Shown: one piece after another, positions 35,851 to 47,599 of the stretch
Layout: each line of letters begins with the position of its first letter
Numbering within the stretch: the first letter of the stretch is position 1
Assembly: GCA_963969345.1 (NCBI GenBank)
Contig: OZ017770.1
Location: 753,246-817,245, forward strand
Length of the DNA: 64,000 bases
Direction of reading: 5' to 3'
From: Turbatrix aceti
Lineage: Eukaryota; Nematoda; Chromadorea; Rhabditida; Panagrolaimidae
Notes under the pieces: model-generated
Told to the model about the DNA's origin: nothing
Seen by the model: the letters and a program-made list of their open reading frames with translations, nothing else
The model's database searches: none
Translations under genes and position numbers: made by a program

Positions 35851-38319
35851 TGCATCCTGAAATGCAAAAAAATCAAAGTCATCTGGAGGAAAGTTTGTGT
35901 TCCTCGTCGTCGCACGATAATAACCAATACTCATCCTCATTTATGCGCGCATGTCATTTTGCAATCAAATTAACAAAAAATTGAAATCACAGTATTTGAA
36001 TGAACATCGCAAATTAAAACTCAATCAATGGATCAGAAAAAAATGAAAAACACGACAAACGAAAAATACTTATCACGACAATAAAAATGAAAACGAATAA
36101 CTGCCGATTCATGATCACAATTTTGCATCCATCTCAACATTATGTGAAATACTACGCCCTATCACTGCCACCATGTACAGACATTTTTCCGGACATGAAA
36201 GGCTGCAAACAAAAACACTAATAACTTGATCTCGTTTCAAATGAGCTCTTCTCGGCTGTGTACGATAATAAAAAGAAAGGTTAGATCGATGTCGGTGAAA
36301 AAGCACGCTTTTGCAGCGTCCGTGAAATTGTGTCACAACAGTGATTGTCATCCAACAAATCAGCTCCCGAGATATCACATTCTCAAGGGTCTGTATTATT
36401 TTTTTTCAATTTCCTTTCAACAGCATGGAAGGTCTACGTACAATGCGTACATATCGCTATCCAGAAGAGCGTCAAAAGTTGCGCCCCGACCTAAATAATT
36501 TCGCACCGCCAATTGTTTGGATATTGCAAATAACGTAGCATGGCTTAACGCTTAACTTTCATTTTAATGCGGATAGAAGATAAAGCGGGTAAAAACATTA
36601 CAATGATAAATGATGTTCTCCAAAATACCAAATTTTTGATATTCGCCTTTATGGGTGGGTATGAGTGCAAAAAAACATGATGGATAATTAATTATATGAT
36701 CCATAAAAGACACCTAAAAAATAGCTATAATTAACGAGGCACCAAAAATGTGACGACTGGACCCTAATGACCACTGAAGAAAATTTTACAGGTGAAAAAA
36801 AAAATTTCAATACTGAGCCAAAGTATGAGTAGACATGATATACAAATGAAGTAACGCATAATTTGTTATCAGCAGTAGACACAAAAAGCGTTACAGACAA
36901 GAGAACACTTGTTTGCCGTACCCGGATTTTCAAACATAATCGTTCCCTGCGAGAAAGTTTTGCGCCATATTTTTGACAGCATCGGTCAGAACAATGAACA
37001 AATGGGCTTGCTGAAAAGTTAGTATGCTGTTTTTTGTCGTCGCATCTTTTGTTGTTATCAAATTTTGTGGTTTTATTTTACTCTTTACTCTTAAAAATTG
37101 TTTTTTTCTTCGCTTTATTGATCTAAAATCCAGTCACAACACAGGGCAAGTTATTTTTCTTCTTCAAACCTTGCCCCATAGTTTTTCTTCAACATTTAAG
37201 AATTACAATTTTTTTCAAATCTGTATTTTTTACGCTTCCAATTCAAGTCAAGTTAAGTACGTATGAGTTTTTAACTGATATAAATGTATCGTTATGCTAC
37301 AAAATTGAAAACAATTAGGTTTTTGGTATAAGGAGTTTCATGAGATGCACAAGAGCACACAAAAAAGTCTGCATTTTTTCTATAAATTTGTACATTTTGA
37401 TAAAACCTCTAAGTGCGTTTACAATATTTTTGCCCTGATGAATAATCGTAAGCAATATCTTCCCTCTGTTAACATTTATCCCCTTATTAAACACGTTTTT
37501 TCTGAATGTTTGCATTTGATGACGATGATAGAATTTTAGCTCTTTGATGACACGACTTGTGATTTACAAACATTATCAGTAATCAATTATACAAGTTATT
37601 TGCAGCGATCAAATGCTAAAGGAAATTTCCATTTTCTGAGGAAGGTTGGTTTATAACTATCAAAAACTAACAAAAAAAAGCAGCAGCCTAAAATGCAGAC
37701 ATCAATGGTTTTATATTAACTTTTCATTTTTTTGCATTTTATACTTTAACAAAATTAATAACAAATCTAATTCAAAATTTGTGGTTTTATTTTCTAATTC
37801 AAAATTTGTGGTCCAGTTTTGAATTAGATAATTTAAATTCTTATTTTGTAAATAATTCATACTTTGTAAAAAATTTTATCGAATCATTTTTCTGTAAGTT
37901 TTCTTTTTTTTTTTTTTGATACAAGTTTATGTTAATTTTTCATCCAATCATTTGGTTGAAACTCTTTTTGCAATGATTTGTGCCTCACATGCGATAGAAA
38001 TAATCACAACGCTTAAGTAAATATTATTTTCGAACCAAAACTGGATTTTTTGGCAATGTTTATCCAAAATCAAATGCGTGAACAGAAAAAATCAATGTCC
38101 GCGATGAGTCAAATGTGATGTTTTTTCCAAAGTCGTGATCATGTTATCACTTCGAATATACAAATAATTGGTTAGAACTTTTCGCAATACTAAAATTATT
38201 GACGACTTAATTAAACAAAAAAAACAAATAAAGAGAGAAAGAATTTCTTAGAGGTTTTCCAAAATTAATCCGCACTTTGAATCCAAAGTTCAGATCGGTT
38301 ACGTAGCTTTGACACGGGT
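35851..38319. other. Intergenic region, AT-rich, with a small hairpin repeat and one tiny frame
   Basis: About 2.5 kb. CTAATTCAAAATTTGTGG occurs twice (37767-37784 and 37794-37811), and the second copy is half of an 11 bp inverted repeat (37794-37804 with 37817-37827). A 37-codon frame (36424-36537, MEGLRTMRTYRYPEE...) begins one base after a CAACAG acceptor; it could be a micro-gene or an exon but I cannot support it further. The other frames are chance. Confidence 0.5.
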
Positions 38320-40029
38320 TCAGAACAGATTAAGGCCTGCGTTAAATGCGAAGATGCGTTCCCATTTTATGTTGGACGGCACTGCTCGGGTATGACGGCG
38401 GTAGACGGCTCGGCTTTTTAATGAGATGAGAGTGCTTAGCTTGCGCCATTGAGCACGCGGAGCACACAATATCGCCTAAAAAGTCATTGTATCGTTACTC
38501 ACAAAAATAGTTTTCAAAAATGGGGCTTTACAGATGGAAATAAGTTTGTAACAATAAAACGCGCTCAATGTCAATGTGTTTTGACTGCAACAAAAGTTTG
38601 CAGTAAAAACACAATTTTTATAAATCACAGATTAGTTTCCTTTGAACGCTTTAAAAAAAATGTGAGTAAAAAGTAATCAAATGCGATAGACAAAAAAAAA
38701 GAAAAATACGAACTCTTTTTGGCTTTGATTGTTTTAAATGATGAAGGAGAAGGGTGTTGGCGATGCTCTGGTTGTCGGCGTACAGAGCCATAACATGAGA
38801 ATCAGCCTTGGAAGCAACGATGTATCCGACAACCGTCTGGATGCCTTCTTCGTTGGCACTCTTGGCAACGTAAACGTTGGTTTGTGTGAAGAGGTATTGC
38901 AGGAATTCATTACGGTTATGAGAGCTTAGAGTCTGGTCGTATTCAAATACGTCATTCAGATCGCTTTCTTTGGACACGTTAAATGAGGTGATAGAGACAC
39001 CTGCAAAGATAAATAACGTCAGATCATGGTTAGGTGGGTACCCTTACATTGGTTGCAGCTAAACTTAACATTTTGCAGTATATGAAAATCCGGTTTTTAT
39101 CAACCTTTTATGTCTTTTTATCATGAATGATTTGTCAACGATATGACTGCTTCTTATTTTTTGAACTAAACATTAGACATACGTGTGCCCTTGCAACTTA
39201 GAAATGGTTGTACTCTTGTACACCGAAGACACGTCACAAACCCAAAAGAAGAGTATTTTTAAAACGGTTGAGCGCCGGCAGAAAAGGTGCAGTTTTTGTC
39301 AAACTTTCAGTTTCGGTGACCACATGCAGTGGACGCAATCAAAATGCGCAACAATGAGAAAGAGAAAAAAAGATTAATGACTATAGACAATGTTTCAAGA
39401 AAGTGACAACCAACCTTTGGCAGGCTGCAGTGCTTTTAACAATTCGTCTGTATCAACTGATATTTGGTGGAGCTGCAGACGATCAGTGACAATGAAGCCT
39501 GCATTATCTCGGAGATGCGCGTCACTGTCTGAATCAAATACATCGATTGTGACGTTTTTCTTTAATTCAAGGTTGTTGTTTCCGAGAACACCTTCCGCCA
39601 AGTGGTCAAGGAGGTGTTCAACAAGGAGTCGTTGAGGAGCATTGTGGTGAACTTGAATGTAAACCCTTTGACAGCGGAGGTCTGGCAGTGTATCTTCAAT
39701 AAGAGCGATTTTTAATTTGCCATCTATGACGGAAAGCTGAGGTTTGATCGTGATTGCCTTGGTGGCGAGGTTCGGGTCTACGTGTTGATAAATGAAATAT
39801 CCTTGATTATGCGAATAGCGCATTAGTGCAGCGACAGCCGCGAGTCTGCCTAAAAAATGAGGTTAAACAAATGCTTACACGAAACACGCAAACCTTCTGG
39901 AGTGACAATTTGTGCAGAAACAATACCCGGCACCTGGTTGAAGGGGAAAGGTGACTGAACGGGTTGAGATTGCGCGCTTCTGGTCATGGACGTAGTTGAT
40001 GAAAGCAACAAACGAGACGAGGTACCCAT
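38320..40029 (-). CDS. GNAT-like N-acetyltransferase-fold protein, 3' exons uncertain
   Basis: Well-supported exons (minus) 40029-39894, 39849-39415 and 39000-38714; likely last exon 38475-38320. The body (GYIVASKADSHVMALYADN; FEYDQTLSSHNRNEFLQYLF) resembles nematode proteins with tandem GNAT/DUF1248-type folds, and the candidate last exon (RRHTRAVPSNIKWERIF, stop at 38320) has the look of that family's C-terminus. How exon 3 joins it is not settled: a 24-nt micro-exon at 38584-38561 would keep frame 0, but both donors needed (GTTCGT, GTTTTA) are weak. Without it the frame would end at 38651. The first introns are 44 and 414 bp. No acetyl-CoA-binding motif is clear enough to assert catalysis. 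Substrate unknown. Confidence 0.55.
39001..39414 (-). other. Intron of the GNAT-like gene (414 bp)
   Basis: Donor GTTGGT next to 39415 and acceptor TCTTTGCAG next to 39000 (minus strand). No gene or repeat is seen inside. Confidence 0.6.
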
Positions 40030-42333
40030 CACTGTCTCTGAATTTTTGTCTACAATGTCTGGACTAAACCACAGAGTCTAATTTTCAACTCGTCTTTCTT
40101 TGTCTTCTGTGTGATAGAGAGCAACTGTAGACAATCGGCAGAAGACGGATTGGAAGGAGATGCTAAGATACACGAGTGCGGTATACGTACGTCTGTGAGC
40201 TGACGGGTTTTTCGGAATGTTGTTGGCGGCAAGTGCGCGATCGTGCTTAACTCCGCCCTTCCAATGACAAAAGAGTGAAAGAAGAGAAACCACAGCCCGT
40301 GGCGCGTGGAAATCAATTGGCAAACCTGAAACGGCGAGTGCGTCCTTTTATTCGTGCATCGCTATAGTAACTGTTGTGCGTAAGCCGCTCGGTACACCAC
40401 AATCTCTGTATTTTGCTTGAGGCTGTTTGGATCACACGGATACGCGGTTTTTGACGGGGATAGGCAAAGCTAGATCGCGGAGGTGAATGGCTTTTTGTTC
40501 GTTTGTATAGTTTTTTTAAACATTGATGACGCTTTTTTGGTCAACACAAAAAAACAGCATGAACATTAATCACAGCAAAACCAACACTTAACGAATATAC
40601 GAATAATTAAGACAAGAAATAATTGCAAATAGAAAACAAACCACAATTTTACCCTATACATTGTCACACATACATACATGTACATGTATCATGGTGGTTC
40701 ACTACGAAATGCGCAATTGTTCAATATGCATGTCGTCCAAAGGCCGACTGCTGCGTGAAATCACATCTTGGTGGCCGTCCTTGGCTGACGCCTGTGGTAG
40801 TCGATACAACGAGTCGAAAATTGCGATCATTGAAATCGCAAAATCCTGAACTCAAAAGGCATAACAACCCCTGAGCGTCATCAACCTCGGTCAAAGTCAC
40901 ATAATTCTCTCTTTTTTTATTTCAATGGTTTCGACCGCCCTAATGTTCTATTTGCTTCTGCTCAAATACACAACGCTACGATTATGATAATCACCGAAAG
41001 GCCTTACAATGGTACTTAACAATACTTAAGTAAGGGATTTTTTATGGAAGCACTCATAAGAGAGTAGCATAAATGACGGTAATATTAGAGTGCGTGCATG
41101 CGCCATGAATTCACATCCGCAATTATTGCCCCACATTTGAATAATTCACGCAAAACGAAACCCCTATGTACAGGGGGTGCCAACCAGCGTGCGCGAGAGG
41201 GGGAGAAAAAGAGGGACTGATTTGACCTCTACAGAGGGATTATCGAAGCAGGAGGTTGTTTCACAGTTCGAAGTTTTACAAGCGCTTTGTAGCTTTGTTC
41301 ATATCGTTCTCAATCCACTATCCTAAAAATATTGTATTCATAACATTCTGAGTTGTACACGGCAGGTAACAACTCACGTAGTTTTTTAGACATCAATGGT
41401 TAATCCAGCTAAACAACTGATTGGTGGGGGTACTGTGACCCACAGTTTTTTTATATTGTGGGGGTGGAAGACGTCGGTTGTTACAAGAAATAAGTGCGCG
41501 CATAGTTTTCAGACAAAAAGATAAAATTTTACAGACCGTTGGTAGGTAAAAAAAAGAAAGCGAAAGGACGATAGGGATTCAACCGCAATACATTGTCGTA
41601 TCCAAAAACATATTATCACATTCAATCTCATAAGAAACAACGGATATAGGATAACCAAGTGGCAAAGTGTATCGAATAAGGATTAGAGCGAAACGCGGGA
41701 TTCTGATTAACAAACGCACAATCGCCCAAAAGACAAAATTATTGAGAAAGTTATCATTGTTCTCTCTGTACTGATATCCAAGGCGTGATTGATTAGTCAT
41801 CGGACGTCGTTTGTGTCCAGCCAGTTTCGACAATAGAATCAGTGTCTGACTGACTCCTTCTCGTTCCGCACGCCTGAACGGAAAAGAACAGACTGACGGA
41901 TCTGACCTGGATTTCGTTTGCAAAACTCCAGAACTCTCTCTCATTCTCTCCGTCACTGCTTTGGCGTGGTGGTATTCTATTCGTTGCCCCTCTCTCTCTC
42001 TCTCTACGAGATACTTCCTGTCGTTGTCAAACGAGCGTGCATGCGTCTTTTGATCTGTTCTCCCGACGACTGTCTGATTGAAAACGAATTCTATCATAAA
42101 AATTATAATATCGAAGACAAAAACGCAACCACGAATAGGTCGCGCAAATGACCTAATCAATACAAGGCAATAATAACGTTTCATATTTGACGAATTGAAC
42201 AAGTCAAGAAACTTACGACAAGGAAACAAGAAAAGTGTTCATTCAAAAACTGCTGACATGAATCAAAGTGTTTCTAACCAACGCATGCTCTCTGGTTGTG
42301 TGAAGTCAAATGCCTCAATTCAAAGACGCTTAA
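40030..42333. other. Intergenic region; (CT)n microsatellite and an unexplained 216-codon open frame
   Basis: About 2.3 kb. A short CT repeat lies at 41992-42004. A minus-strand frame is open from 42229 to 41579 (ATG at 42185), but the protein has no domain, and the frame runs through the CT repeat as alternating R/E. I do not call it a gene. Confidence 0.45.
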
Positions 42334-42705
42334 TGAGGCAATTTTATTCTTAAGTGACAAGATGTGAAAAAAATAACAAATAAATTGTTCGATTAAAACC
42401 TTACCAAAATTGCAAGGCCTTAACCAAGTTGTTGGCATTTGTTGGCATCAAAATTGGACATTTAAAAATTACTAGGAAGAAAGGTTTCACAGACTTTAGT
42501 GCCGTGAGAAGAATGCTTACATAAAAACCGACATTTTTGATAAAATGTTTTTTGATGATTCAACCGTGTTGAGATACACCGATTAATGTGATGTTTTGTC
42601 GTTGATTCCTAAAAAAGTTTATTTATCAAAGGTGACATATATTTTGTGCAATGTTTACATTTTTGAAACGCAATCAGCTGAAGTGTTAAACTTTTTTTTG
42701 TTTTA
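42334..42705 (-). pseudogene. Decayed partial duplicate of the 3' end of the tailless-type receptor
   Basis: Two blocks match the functional gene in the same order. First, 42334-42403 resembles 43010-43073 (GAGGCAATTTTATTC, then AAAAATAACAAAT, then GATTAAAACC), which lies just 3' of the real gene. Second, 42540-42705 resembles 43565-43725: GTTGAGATACAC, GATGTTTTGTC, the intron acceptor (TAAAAAA on the plus strand), a piece like CATTTCAAAAGAGTAATC and finally GTTAAAC. On the minus strand the copy retains NDKTSH but then has a stop and frame changes. The remainder of the last exon is deleted. A dead partial tandem duplication is the simplest reading. Confidence 0.6.
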
Positions 42706-43189
42706 AACGTTTGCTGCAAGATATTCTTAGATAATATTTTTTACAGATGACTGCAAAAAAATTTCATCGCGTTTCCAAAAAAAAAGAAAAAGAAGTGAAG
42801 TAATATGAATTTGTACTTAATTTTGATATTCTTACCCAAAGGCTAAAAAAAATTGCCCAAAAAAATACATGTTGTTCTGCACGGAAATTGTATTTTGCTC
42901 AAGATCGTTACCTGCACGCCAGAGGAAAATAAAAACGACTTTGGTCAGTCGGGTGCATGAATCACTTTGTTCCTTACCACCGTCCATACGAAAAAAAAAC
43001 TCGAATTTATGAGGCAATTTTATTCAAGTGACGAAATGTAAAAAATAACAAATACTAGATTGCAAGATTAAAACCAATGGAATGACAAGTATAGAAATAA
43101 GTTAGTTTGATTTAATGGAAAAAATTGACGACTCACTGTGATCCGGATATCCAAATATTTTTTTGTAGTTTCTATTGGAAAAATGAAAA
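42706..43189. other. Spacer between the decayed duplicate and the receptor gene
   Basis: AT-rich. It includes the 3' flank of the receptor that was duplicated (43010-43073). A 61-codon minus frame (42832-43017) has no recognisable content. Confidence 0.5.
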
Positions 43190-44970
43190 TTATTGTGATT
43201 GCGACAACTTAAACAATTTCTGAAGGTCGCTCGCTGTGTTGAAGACTTGCGATGCAACTAGGTTCACGGGACTAATGGATCTCGACAGAGGTGCCGAATT
43301 AAGCCGGCTCTGCACGGGACTGCTTGCGTTGTCGCTCTCCTCGTTGACCGATGTTGCAGGACTTGCGGAGGCCACAAGGCTGGCTATTGAGGCAAAGTTG
43401 TTGCCACTTGTTGGCGTAGAGGTTGAAGTACTCAAAGTTGACGACGACTGGGAAGGCTTGACAGATTTGAGAGCCTTGAGAAGAATATCTGAATCAAAGT
43501 TGCTCAGTGCGTCGAGCATCATCATGCACTGTTGATAACGGCCCGTCTGATATGAGTAAAATGCTTGATGGTGGTTCATCATGTTGAGATACACTAACTG
43601 GAGAATATGCGATGTTTTGTCATTGACCGCTAAAAAATATAATATTCGCTTATATTTTGAAAAACGTATCATTGTGCTCACATTTCAAAAGAGTAATCAC
43701 ACGTAGCAAGTTAAACTCATTAGCGTCCAAACGAAGAAGGTCCATCTGATTAATCAAAAGCTGCAACTTTTCTCTAGTATCCACTGAAGCCGATCTTCGC
43801 CATTCAGGCGAGTTCGTGAGAGCTCCAGCACTGAGAAATCCATCTTCAATGCTTGACAGAAACAGAAGTCGATTTATCGAAGCAGCAACAGCTTGACCCT
43901 GTAGTCAGATTATATTTTGATAGCGATACGTACGAATGGTGTGTCTGTACCACCAATTAGAAGAGACTTACCTGCTCGTTTGTGTTTAATCCCGGAACAA
44001 ATCCGATTAATGAACGGGCCCACGTCAGCGTGCATACCATTGCGGCTTCAAAATTTTGTGATTTACCGCCGGCTTTTGGCTGCAAACAATCATGAGTTGA
44101 AAACGTAAAAGGCGTGATTTTCTACCCTCGACTCGGATTACAGTAATACTACGGTCTCGAATCAAAAATGTACCAAAACACAGTTAATTGTTTTTTTTAA
44201 TATTAATTACCGACATCAATTACTGTAACGCAGTCGTGGGTAAATTGGATTGCACAATGGCCGATATCGACCAGACGCAACGGATTAGCGCGGTCGGATG
44301 CCGTGCGAGATATTTGCCAACTTTTTAAATTCGCACCATATGTGGTCTTCGCGGTGACAAATTGCGCTTGTTGTAACAAAGACGGCAACAACTTACAATG
44401 ACAGGAGGAAAGTCGGCCGCGCCACCTGATAAAAATGGATTCATGATGTTGGGAAGTTTGTTACTTGAAGAAGCCGCCACAGCGAGTGCAGCCATCATTG
44501 CTGGCATCGAGGGGAATCCAGAAATAGACGGCATGTTGAATGATGCGCTTGCGGATGATACCGGTGTCGGAATTGACTTTGCAAAGGTGTCAGAGGGTAA
44601 GCCTCCCATCAGTGCCATCTGCCGACGAAGCGTAGAGTTTCGAGGGCCTCTTTCATGTTGAACAGCATCCTTATTCATGCCAATGTCAAGACAGCGCTTT
44701 AGACGGCACGCACGGCATTGGTTACGGTGCGTCTTGTCGACCACGCATTTACCCTCTTCACCGCTGCTTCGATTCTTGCAAATGTATTGCCTATGGCGTC
44801 TTACTGATCGCTAAAAAGCAAATAAAGTTGAATGTTTTAAATTTTTACCTTACCTTGAAAAATCCAGCGCATCCATCACAGCTGTAAATTCCGTAGTGCT
44901 TGCCCGAGCTGTGGTCCTGGCAAACTTTGCACGGCACATCCAGAAGGATGCGACCTGCAACAACGCTCAT
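43190..44970 (-). CDS. Tailless/NR2E1-type nuclear receptor (NHR-67-like)
   Basis: Exons (minus) 44970-44854, 44810-44397, 44079-43972, 43898-43682 and 43629-43190 (431 residues). The DNA-binding domain is very clear: [33 protein letters not shown], then [55 protein letters not shown], read here in short pieces across exons 1-2. The P-box CDGCAG is that of insect Tailless and vertebrate TLX. The ligand-binding domain is divergent: helix 3 as [18 protein letters not shown], then [26 protein letters not shown] Ser/Thr-rich tail follows. Such receptors are transcriptional regulators of neural progenitors; C. elegans NHR-67 acts in the anchor cell and neurons. The upstream 2.6 kb without genes fits a complex promoter. 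Start matches the TLX N-terminus. Confidence 0.93.
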
Positions 44971-47599
44971 TTACTTGAGATCTGTCTTGTTGACTACAGT
45001 AAAAAGTCTTCGCACTTGCCGTCGGCAACTTCTGGTTATTGCCTCGTTGGCATGCCCTCTTTGCCTCCGGCATTCAAAATAAAAAGACTTTTGCTTGAAA
45101 AAGGCAATAATGTTAAGCGCTTCCTTTGAAATTTATTAATTATGAATTTGGCTTGCATACGAAAGCAGGGCTCTCAAGATCACGTCTCAAAAATCTTGAC
45201 TATGATAAAAAAGTTTTATTTTGAGCAAACAAAAACGACTTGATAAAGAGAGGTTGCACGCAAAGCTGTTTTTCAAATGATGTGCAGATTTAAATATAAA
45301 GATGGGAACTTACTGGAAGGAGTCGTCATCTGGGACGACTGTAAGAGAGACAGAGGTGATGACGGTAGAATGATTGTTAACGGGTAACAGCTGTAGGCTG
45401 TTAGCAAAACGAGTAATAATGAATAAATTGAAAGTATGTAGAAGAACACAACACGATCACCGTCAATGACCAGCTATCCTGTTATTTCTTAGAAAATTTG
45501 ACCTGATTTGGCAAAGTTATCGTCACGGTTATAAAGTTTATAATGACGACAATAAAGCAAGAATAAATATCGTGTGAAAAGAACTAAGGAGTCTGAAGCC
45601 AAATAGATTTCACTTCGTCCTAGTGGCGTTCAGGGGGCGTGTCATCGGATTCCCATTGGTTGACGTTGAATGAGTGAAGCAGACTTTTCGCCGCCGAATT
45701 GACTCGTCCACCCACAGAGGCGGAGTCGATTGTTTGGAAACTGAGCAGAATAATACAGGAGTAAAAAATTGAAGTTTTCTACTGTATGCATGCGTGTGTG
45801 CGTATTGATATAAAATGAAGACAGCTGTAACTTAGTGAGAAAAGAACAAGATTGAAACGCTTTTTTTCTGTGTGAACTTGAGTTAAGGGATTCACAATAT
45901 CTGTTTGCTGAAGATTCACTTGATGCTCTTTTACTTTTTTTGCTGGAGTGTTTTATGTTCTGTCATTACCAGTAGCATAAACTGAAACCGACTAGCGGGC
46001 AAATCAGAGTCGGTAGGGACAACCTATACGCGTCGATACAAAAGACAGGATGTCACGGCTAATTTCACTCACTGGCCTGGATAAATTTCATGTGCGACAC
46101 TTTGCGGCTTCAAAGCCTCAAAGCGATTTCCGTCCATTACAGTGGTTCGAATTGCAGGATGTCTGTAAGGCATTCGGGACCAGGCGTCATTTTATTCATT
46201 GTTCGCGTCATTTTTGGTCGCCACCATAAGTTTTCATGTCAGCCACGACAACCGCAAGGCTTTAAATAAGGGTCATACCTTAGTGGTATCGAGCGTTTCT
46301 TCTTGCAAGCTCAGGATCACAAAAATAGACCAATTGGCTCTCTAAATGATGCACTAATCGGGTTGCATAATGACAAACAGGGATACACATTGCCTTTGTA
46401 TTTTCTAACGGTTTGCCAAAGACATAAGCGACGATTACGCGATGAAGCCGATCGGATTTCTCGCGCGCAGACTGTAACTCCACAATATGACAAGAGTGCA
46501 CCCTCTAATTGAGAGGCGCATCCGGCGGTAAGGACGACAATCTTGGCGACAAAAAAAGATCAAGCGGAACGAGTTGTTGTGAGCTCTTCGCCCTTTATTG
46601 TCAAGTAACGTACAATTCATAAAGCCTCCCTCGATACATCTGGTCAAGCATTCGAGAACATTTACAGAAGTGCACTTAACACACTGCCTGTTCCCACATA
46701 AAGCTCACAATCTGGCTTCAAATCCAGCATAGGTCGAAGTGACATGACCTGGCTCAAGTGTGCCGCCGACGCGGGAAGGTCATTGCGTTGTCTTTTTGGC
46801 AGGACTTGGCCTGACAACATGGAATAGTAAAATTTGAAAAGAGAAGTGCATAAGTATTTGTTCACATTTCACATGTTTGCGCGGTATAGGAACCTTCAAA
46901 GTTGCCGTACTTGAAATCATTTCGAGTCATTGACACTATCCCTTTTTGCGCTACGGAAGCCGCATCCAAATGAAGTGCGCGATCAGCGAGGGGACGTTAT
47001 TCATCCGGCTCTTTTTCATACGCGATCCATGCTCTTACACGCAGCGGCGCGAACAAAAGCCTCATGCGCGAGTAAGCGGTTGCGGTACGTTTTTTTCTCT
47101 CCCAACGATGAGCTAAATCCGGTCATTCATCGACGGAAACAAGTGACAAAGTTTGCGGCCCCAAATGATTTGCCTGACGGGAGACTTACACGATCACACC
47201 TCATTTGTAGGTGTAAAGAGGAAAAGGGAGGGAAGAGGCAAGGGTGCACCTCGTGTCCCGGGCAGCCTTGCCAATAACCTCCAACAGAGATATAATAATT
47301 TATTTACATAAGAACATTTCAATTACGCTCATTGTCGCAACAACATGAGATCAGGCAAAAAACAATGGAGCGAATTTTTTACCTCTGATGATCTTTGGAA
47401 GAGTTATATTGCTTCAAGGTCAATGGACTCACTTACTCCATTCCTCTGTCGTGTCACAATAAATGTTTGAATGTTGACATTTGTGTTACGGTACTCTGTG
47501 AATTAACGCATTTTATGCAAAACCAAAGGAAAAATACAGAGGCAAATAATTAAATTTATAAATTTATAAAATTAACAAATAAATAAAAAAAATTTTTTT
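44971..47599. other. Long upstream region of the tailless-type receptor
   Basis: About 2.6 kb between the 5' end of the receptor and the 3' end of the NACHT/WD40 gene. Parts are more GC-rich than average (45600-45740 and 46930-47280). The 115-codon plus frame at 46930-47277 starts at TTG and shows no domain. I read the region as regulatory DNA but can name no site. Confidence 0.5.

Noticed and set aside
41565..41600. tRNA B-box-like sequence (GGGATTCAACC)
   Set aside because: Lacks the invariant C of the B box on the complementary strand, and no A box or cloverleaf fits around it.
41579..42229. 216-codon minus-strand open frame
   Set aside because: Long for this composition, but it passes through a CT microsatellite, has no domain, signal or splice structure, and first has an ATG at 42185. 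Transcript evidence would be needed.
46930..47277. 115-codon plus-strand frame in GC-richer DNA
   Set aside because: Starts at TTG, no domain, no splice partners.
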